Origin: Geodermatophilus dictyosporus
GTDB taxonomy: Bacteria > Actinomycetota > Actinomycetes > Mycobacteriales > Geodermatophilaceae
Direction of reading: 5' to 3'
Length of the DNA stretch: 64,000 bases
NCBI RefSeq assembly: GCF_900115505.1
Contig: NZ_FOWQ01000005.1
Coordinates: forward strand, 124,001-188,000
Below the pieces are notes generated by a model, which made no database searches, had not been told where the DNA came from, and was given only the letters and a program-made list of their open reading frames with translations. The translations under genes and the position numbers were made by a program. Of this stretch, positions 59,270 to 64,000 are shown piece after piece (within the stretch, counting starts at the first letter, position 1; every line of letters starts with the position of its first letter).

Positions 59270-60391
59270 TCAGTCGTCGTAGACGATGACGCCGCGGAGG
59301 TTCTTGCCCTCGCGGAGGTCGGCGAAGGCCTCGTTGATCTGCTCGAGCTTGTACGTCCTGGTGATCAGCTCGTCGAGCTTGAACTGACCGCTCTTGTACA
59401 TCTCGGCGATGAGCGGGATGTCGTTCTTGGAGTTGGTCGTCCCGTAGAGCGAGCCCTGCAGCCGCTTGCCCGACATGGCGAAGCTGAACAGGTCGAACTG
59501 CACGTCGCGCTGCAGCACCGGCGCGGCCGCCGTCAGCACGATCACGCCGCCGCGGCGGGTGAGCTGGTTGGCCTGCTCGACGATGTCCCCGCGGGCCACG
59601 TCCACGGTGATGATCACCCGGTCGGCGCCCTGGCCGTTCGTCATGTGCTCGATGACCCGCTGGGCCTCCTCGAAGGAGCCCACCGAGTGGGTGGCACCGA
59701 ACTGCTTGGCCTTCTCCTGCTTGAACGGCACCGGGTCGACCGTGACGATGTTGCGCGCCCCGCGGTGCACCGCGCCCTGGACGGCGTTCATGCCGACGCC
59801 GCCGGTGCCGAAGACGACGACGGTGTCGCCGAGCTGGATCTCGGCCGCGTACACCGCCGAGCCCCAGCCGGTGGGGACGCCGCAGCCGATGAGCGATGCG
59901 GGCATCAGCGGGATCGACGGGTCGATCTTGACCGCCGAGTCGACCGGCACCGTGACGTAGGGGCTGAACGTGCCGAGGTAGCTCATCGCGCCGACGCCCT
60001 GGCCGCGCGCGTGGATGCGGTGGGTGCCGTCGGGGGCGTAGCCGGCCAGCACGCCGGCACCGAGCTCGCACATGTTGGCGCGGCCGGCGACGCACATCCG
60101 GCACTTGCCGCACGAGGGCAGGAACGAGAGCACGACGTGGTCGCCCTCGGCCAGCTCGGTGACCTCGGGGCCGACCTCGGTGACGACGCCGGCGCCCTCG
60201 TGGCCACCCAGGATCGGCGCCCAGCCCAGCGGGATGTCGCCGGTGTCGAGGTGGTCGTCGCTGTGGCAGATGCCCGAGGAGGTCAGCTTGACCATGACCT
60301 CCCGGCGCTTGGGCGGGTCGAGCTCGATCTCCTCGACGCTCCACCCCGAGTGGGTCCCGGGCTCCCACAGCAGTGCTCCGACGGTCTTCAC
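59270..60391 (-). CDS. NDMA-dependent (mycofactocin-type) zinc alcohol dehydrogenase
   Basis: A 373-residue zinc MDR dehydrogenase. MKTVGALLWEPGTHSGWSVE, the catalytic zinc Cys/His in GICHSDDH and GGHEGAG, the structural zinc cluster CGKCRMCVAGRANMC and GTGGVGMNAVQGAV are seen. The LGAGVLAGYAPDGTHR and YLGTFSPYVTV segments match the NDMA-dependent subfamily, whose NAD is not exchangeable and is reoxidised by mycofactocin. GTG start with GAGGGAG upstream. It is divergent from the esterase-BVMO genes. Confidence 0.88.
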   Translation of the reverse strand: MKTVGALLWEPGTHSGWSVEEIELDPPKRREVMVKLTSSGICHSDDHLDTGDIPLGWAPILGGHEGAGVVTEVGPEVTELAEGDHVVLSFLPSCGKCRMCVAGRANMCELGAGVLAGYAPDGTHRIHARGQGVGAMSYLGTFSPYVTVPVDSAVKIDPSIPLMPASLIGCGVPTGWGSAVYAAEIQLGDTVVVFGTGGVGMNAVQGAVHRGARNIVTVDPVPFKQEKAKQFGATHSVGSFEEAQRVIEHMTNGQGADRVIITVDVARGDIVEQANQLTRRGGVIVLTAAAPVLQRDVQFDLFSFAMSGKRLQGSLYGTTNSKNDIPLIAEMYKSGQFKLDELITRTYKLEQINEAFADLREGKNLRGVIVYDD

Positions 60392-60497
60392 GGCGCTCCC
60401 TCGAGTGGACGGTCCCGGGGCGTCCTCGCACCCGGGTGCGTACGGCGGACCCCGGCGGCCGGGGAGGCGGCGGGCGGTCCGGTGGGGTGACCGTAGC

Positions 60498-60514
60498 CAT
60501 CCGCACCGCGGATG
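60498..60514. repeat. Inverted repeat in the ADH/esterase divergent region
   Basis: CATCCGC-ACC-GCGGATG is a perfect 7-bp inverted repeat, about 107 nt upstream of the ADH start. The 266-nt region 60392-60657 also has the direct repeat CCCTGCGCAT (60524-60533 and 60576-60585), the first copy forming CCTGCG-N7-CGCAGG. These are candidate regulator sites; no gene lies here. Confidence 0.4.
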
Positions 60515-60569
60515 CGGAAGAGTCCCTGCGCATCTTTCGCAGGTTCTGGACAAACGCGTCGAGGGCCCC

Positions 60570-60616
60570 TTGCTTCCCTGCGCATGGTCTACCTAGTTTG
60601 TGTGGTCTGAGTCACC
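60570..60616 (+). promoter_or_regulatory. Promoter of the esterase-BVMO operon with TGTGG-N6-TCACC site
   Basis: TTGCTT (60570-60575), 18 nt, TAGTTT (60594-60599). TGTGG-N6-TCACC (60601-60616) begins two bases past the -10, so it covers the probable transcription start. Confidence 0.5.
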
Positions 60617-60657
60617 CGAGGCGGCGGCGAGGCCGCCTGCTCCCCCTGGAGGCGCGC

Positions 60658-61599
60658 ATGGCCCTGGACGAGGCGACGACGGCGCTGCTCACGCAGATGG
60701 CCGAGAGCGGCGCCAAGCCGCTGCACGAGATGACCCCGGAGGAGGCCCGCGGCCTGACCGCGGCCCTCGGTGAGATGTACGGCCCCGGGCCCGAGATGCA
60801 CCGGGCGGAGATGACCAGCGCGCCGGCGGACGACGGGTACGCGATCCCGCTGCACGTCCTCGTGCCGGACGAGGACCCCCGCGGCGTGCTCGTCTACTAC
60901 CACGGCGGCGGCTGGGTGATCGGCGCGCTGCCGGAGTTCGAGACCCTCGGCAGGACCCTCGCCCAGCGCACCGGGTGCGCGGTCGTGCTCGTCGACTACC
61001 GGATGGCGCCGGAGAACCCCTACCCGGCGGCCGTGAACGACTCCTGGGCGGCGCTGAGGTGGATCGACGGGCACCTGACCGAGATCGCCGGGGCCCGCGT
61101 GCCGCTCGTCGTCGCCGGCGACAGCGCGGGCGGCAACCTCGCCGCGATCGTCGCGCACAAGGCCCGGGACGCCGGCGGGCCGGCCATAGCGATGCAGGTC
61201 CTCGTGTACCCGGTGACCGACTGCGACCTGGACAACGAGACCTACCGCGACCCCGAGAACCAGACGCTGCTCACCCGCGAGTCGATGGTGTGGTTCTGGG
61301 ACCTCTACGCCCCGGAGCACGAGATGCGACAGCACCCGGAGGCCTCACCGTCCAAGCTCGAGGACCACTCCGGCCTGCCCCCGGCCGTCGTCCTGCTCGC
61401 CGAGCACGACGTGCTGCGCCAGGAGGGCCAGGAGTACGCCGAGGCCCTCGAGCGGGCCGGCGTCCCCGTGCAGAGCCGCGTCTTCGCGGGCCAGATGCAC
61501 GGCTTCTTCACGATGGTCAACGTGCTGCCCGGCAGCGAGGCCGGCATCGCCTACGTCGTCGAGGCGGTCGACCGCCAGCTCACCGCCCAGCCCGCCTGA
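60658..61599 (+). CDS. Alpha/beta-hydrolase, hormone-sensitive-lipase family (possible lactonase)
   Basis: 313 residues. The oxyanion motif HGGG is at 82-85, the nucleophile Ser156 in GDSAGG, the acid in AEHDVLRQEG and the His in QMHGFF. VDYRMAPENPYPAA is typical of this family. Located directly before a BVMO gene, it probably hydrolyses the ester or lactone made by that enzyme. GGAGG lies six bases before the ATG. Confidence 0.88.
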   Translation: MALDEATTALLTQMAESGAKPLHEMTPEEARGLTAALGEMYGPGPEMHRAEMTSAPADDGYAIPLHVLVPDEDPRGVLVYYHGGGWVIGALPEFETLGRTLAQRTGCAVVLVDYRMAPENPYPAAVNDSWAALRWIDGHLTEIAGARVPLVVAGDSAGGNLAAIVAHKARDAGGPAIAMQVLVYPVTDCDLDNETYRDPENQTLLTRESMVWFWDLYAPEHEMRQHPEASPSKLEDHSGLPPAVVLLAEHDVLRQEGQEYAEALERAGVPVQSRVFAGQMHGFFTMVNVLPGSEAGIAYVVEAVDRQLTAQPA

Positions 61600-61673
61600 C
61601 CCGACACCCGTTCCGCACGACCCGGCCGCCGGCACCGTGCCGGCGGCCGGCCTCCGAGGGGAGAGGAAGACAC

Positions 61674-63338
61674 ATGACCGAGACGGCGACCCGACCGGCT
61701 CCCGACACCAGCGTCGGGGAGGTCGACGTCGTGGTGGTGGGCGCCGGCTTCTCCGGGCTCTACCTGCTGCACCGGCTGCGCGGCCTGGGCTTCCGGGTGC
61801 TGGTGTTCGAGGCCGGCGACGGCGTGGGCGGCACCTGGTACTGGAACCGCTACCCCGGCGCCCGCGTCGACGTGAAGAGCATGGACTACAGCTTCTCGTT
61901 CGACCGCGAGCTCGAGCAGGAGTGGGAGTGGACGGAGAAGTACCCGCCGCAGGAGGAGCTGCTGCGCTACGTGAACCACGTGGCCGACCGCTTCGACCTG
62001 CGGAAGGACATCCGCCTGGAGACCCGGGTGACCGAGGCCGTCTGGGACGACGAGGACGCCCGGTGGATGGTCCGCACCGACCGCGGTGACCAGGTGTCGG
62101 CCCAGCACGTGATCATGGCGACCGGCTGCCTGTCGACGTCGAAGGTGCCCGAGGTGCCGGGCCTGGAGACCTACACCGGCCGCTGGTACCACACCGGGCA
62201 CTGGCCCAAGGAGGGCGTGGACTTCAGCGGCCAGCGGGTCGGCGTCGTCGGCACTGGTTCCTCCGGCGTGCAGTCGATCCCGCTGATCGCCGAGCAGGCC
62301 GCGCACCTGACCGTCTTCCAGCGGACGCCGAACTTCGTCGTCCCGGCGCACAACCACCCGATCGACCCCGAGCACCAGCGCTCGGTGAAGGCCGAGTACG
62401 ACGAGTACCGCCGGGCCAACCGCGAGTCCGGCTTCGGCATCGCGGTCCCGCCGGCGACCAAGGGGGCGCTCGAGGCGAGCGAGGAGGAGCGCCAGGCCCT
62501 CTGGGAGCGGGCCTGGTACGACCGCGACAACAGCCTGGTCACCTTCCTCACCGGCTTCACGGACATGATCACCGACAAGGCGGCCAACGACACCGCCGCC
62601 CAGTACGTGCGCGACCGGATTGCCGAGATCGTGGAGGACCCCGAGGTCGCGCGGCTCCTGCAGCCCACCGACCACCCGTTCGGCACCAAGCGGCCGTGCC
62701 TGGGCACGAACTACTACGAGACCTTCAACCGGCCCAACGTGCGCCTGGTCGACGTGCGCAAGGACCCGATCGTCGAGATCACGGCCAAGGGCCTGCGCAC
62801 CGGCACCGAGGAGTTCGAGCTCGACGCGCTGGTCTTCGCCACCGGCTTCGACGCGATGACCGGCGCGCTCACCGCCGTCGACATCCACGGCCGGGACGGC
62901 CGCTCGCTCCGGGAGTCGTGGGCCGCCGGGCCCCGCACCTACCTGGGCGTCCAGATGGCCGGCTTCCCGAACCTCTGGACGATCACCGGCCCGGGCAGCC
63001 CGTCGGTGCTGTCGAACATGATGGTGTCCATCGAGCAGCACGTGGAGTGGGTCACCGACGCCATCGTGGCGCTGCGCGACGAGGGCCTGGCCACCATGGA
63101 ACCCGACGAGGGCGCCCAGGACGGCTGGACCAGGCACGTCGACGAGGTCGGGCACATGACGCTCTACCCGTCGGCGAACTCCTGGTACATGGGCGACAAC
63201 GTGCCCGGCAAGCCGCGGGTGTTCATGCCCTACATCGGGGGCGTCGGCCCGTACCGGCAGAAGTGCGACGAGGTCGCGGCCAACGGCTACGAGGGCTTCG
63301 TCCGCCGTCCGCAGCGCGTGCCGGCCGGCATGAGCTGA
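61674..63338 (+). CDS. Baeyer-Villiger monooxygenase (cyclohexanone-monooxygenase-like) 1
   Basis: 554 residues. The FAD motif is GAGFSG (23-28), the BVMO fingerprint YTGRWYHTGHWP (167-178; Tyr replaces the usual first Phe), and the NADPH motif GTGSSG (193-198). VGGTWYWNRYPGARVD and FATGFDAMTGAL are typical of the cyclohexanone/steroid BVMO group. It inserts oxygen next to a ketone to give an ester or lactone. It lies 74 nt after the hydrolase gene with GAGAGGA upstream of the ATG. Confidence 0.93.
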   Translation: MTETATRPAPDTSVGEVDVVVVGAGFSGLYLLHRLRGLGFRVLVFEAGDGVGGTWYWNRYPGARVDVKSMDYSFSFDRELEQEWEWTEKYPPQEELLRYVNHVADRFDLRKDIRLETRVTEAVWDDEDARWMVRTDRGDQVSAQHVIMATGCLSTSKVPEVPGLETYTGRWYHTGHWPKEGVDFSGQRVGVVGTGSSGVQSIPLIAEQAAHLTVFQRTPNFVVPAHNHPIDPEHQRSVKAEYDEYRRANRESGFGIAVPPATKGALEASEEERQALWERAWYDRDNSLVTFLTGFTDMITDKAANDTAAQYVRDRIAEIVEDPEVARLLQPTDHPFGTKRPCLGTNYYETFNRPNVRLVDVRKDPIVEITAKGLRTGTEEFELDALVFATGFDAMTGALTAVDIHGRDGRSLRESWAAGPRTYLGVQMAGFPNLWTITGPGSPSVLSNMMVSIEQHVEWVTDAIVALRDEGLATMEPDEGAQDGWTRHVDEVGHMTLYPSANSWYMGDNVPGKPRVFMPYIGGVGPYRQKCDEVAANGYEGFVRRPQRVPAGMS

Positions 63339-63367
63339 GGCGGTCGGCTCCCGCGGTGAGCCTGGCG

Positions 63368-63403
63368 ACGCCCCGCACGGGTCTTGACCCCCGTGCGGGG
63401 CGT
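63368..63403. terminator. Hairpin terminator between the two BVMO genes
   Basis: A 14-bp perfect stem (63368-63381 with 63390-63403) and an 8-nt loop lie about 30 nt after the first BVMO stop. Its loop and right arm overlap the -35 and spacer of the next promoter. Confidence 0.65.
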
Positions 63404-63427
63404 TCCTAACTTGTGGTGCAGGTCACA
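63384..63427 (+). promoter_or_regulatory. Promoter of the second BVMO gene with TGTGG-N6-TCACA site
   Basis: TTGACC (63384-63389), 17 nt, TAACTT (63407-63412), then TGTGG-N6-TCACA (63412-63427) sharing one base with the -10. The layout equals that of the SDR promoter at 27533-27577. Confidence 0.55.
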
Positions 63428-63499
63428 CCGACCGGCCCACCCGCTCCCCGGACCCTCCGGCCGGGTCCGTGGACGCGCTTCCCCGCCGAGGAGCTCGCC

Positions 63500-64000
63500 A
63501 TGACCCAGCCCAGCCCCGTCCCTGCCCCCACCGACGGATCCGCGAGCGGACGGTCCGTCGACGTCGTCGTGATCGGCGCCGGGTTCTCCGGCATGTACCT
63601 CCTGCACCGGCTGCGCGGGCACGGGCTGCGGGTGCAGGTGTTCGAGATGGCCGACGACGTCGGCGGCACCTGGCACTGGAACCGCTACCCCGGTGCCCGC
63701 TGCGACATCCGGAGCATGGAGTACTCCTACTCCTTCGACCCGCAGCTGGAGCAGGAGTGGCAGTGGACGGAGAAGTACCCGACCCAGCCGGAGATCCTGC
63801 GCTACGCCCACCACGTCGCCGACCGCTTCGACCTGCGCCGTGACATCCGCTTCCGCACCCGCGTCGAGTCGACCGTGTGGGACGACGCCGCCGAGCGCTG
63901 GACGGTGCGCACCGACGGCGGCGAGGAGTGGACGGCGCAGTTCGTCGTCCATGCCTCGGGCTGCCTGTCGATCTACAAGAAGCCGGAGATCCCGGGGCTG
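63500..64000 (+). CDS. Baeyer-Villiger monooxygenase 2 (partial, cut by window end)
   Basis: The first 167 residues are present from the ATG at 63500 (GAGGAG upstream). IGAGFSGMYLLHRLRG is the FAD motif and DVGGTWHWNRYPGARCD follows. By eye it is roughly two thirds identical to the first BVMO over this stretch, so the pair looks like a tandem duplication, but it has its own promoter. The fingerprint region lies beyond the window. Confidence 0.9.
   Translation, partial: MTQPSPVPAPTDGSASGRSVDVVVIGAGFSGMYLLHRLRGHGLRVQVFEMADDVGGTWHWNRYPGARCDIRSMEYSYSFDPQLEQEWQWTEKYPTQPEILRYAHHVADRFDLRRDIRFRTRVESTVWDDAAERWTVRTDGGEEWTAQFVVHASGCLSIYKKPEIPGL

Noticed and set aside
1-64000. CRISPR arrays, tRNA or rRNA genes, phage or insertion-sequence genes.
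   Set aside because: No spaced repeat array, cloverleaf-like conserved sequence, integrase or transposase motif was seen on reading either strand, though small RNAs could be missed by eye.

Overview
This is a very GC-rich window (codon third positions almost all G or C, many GTG starts, GTGA/ATGA stop-start overlaps, mycothiol- and mycofactocin-linked enzymes) that fits a free-living soil or rock actinobacterium. Protein style suggests the Geodermatophilaceae or relatives, which is an inference. No rRNA, tRNA, CRISPR array, integrase or insertion sequence was recognised.

Region 1 (1-7.7 kb) looks like a quaternary-ammonium (glycine-betaine type) demethylation locus. It holds a Rieske oxygenase, its Rieske ferredoxin and FAD reductase, an IclR regulator and a BCCT transporter. 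The end of a probable mycothiol-dependent formaldehyde dehydrogenase, a decayed metallo-beta-lactamase-fold hydrolase and a methylenetetrahydrofolate reductase-like gene would handle the released one-carbon units. A TGTTGC-N26-GCAACA inverted repeat recurs at three places in this locus and is a candidate IclR operator.

Region 2 (7.9-9.9 kb) has an M14 metallocarboxypeptidase preceded by a small propeptide-like protein, and a one-helix membrane protein. Region 3 (10-21.2 kb) is an L-arabinose locus: araA, araD, an araB-like kinase, a LacI regulator, a YtfQRT/YjfF-type ABC importer and a divergent galM. Region 4 (21.3-24.5 kb) is a second sugar importer (binding protein plus two MalF/MalG-type permeases, no ATPase). 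It is followed by the frameshifted remains of a MoxR ATPase/VWA gene pair (24.5-25.8 kb).

Region 5 (25.8-64 kb) is a large catabolic block. It has four mycofactocin-type SDRs and an NDMA-dependent (mycofactocin-type) alcohol dehydrogenase, two cytochromes P450 with one dedicated ferredoxin and reductase, three acyl-CoA synthetases, an acyl-CoA dehydrogenase, several hotdog and crotonase enzymes (one BadI/MenB-like), a CaiB-type CoA-transferase, a CitE-type lyase, an amidohydrolase, two aldehyde dehydrogenases, four SnoaL/NTF2-fold proteins, a complete LivKHMGF importer, an alpha/beta-hydrolase and two tandem Baeyer-Villiger monooxygenases (the second cut by the window end).

The inferred logic of region 5 is uptake of a hydrophobic, probably alicyclic or terpenoid compound. 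P450s would hydroxylate it, mycofactocin enzymes would oxidise the alcohol to a ketone, a BVMO would make the lactone, the hydrolase would open it, and ADH/ALDH would make the acid. CoA activation and beta-oxidation-like degradation would follow. The substrate is not determined by the sequence. Several promoters in this block share short elements (a TGTGG-N6-TCACA-like site, an AGGATAAGSATTA element, GGGTCTGGWCA), which suggests coordinated control by regulators encoded outside the window.
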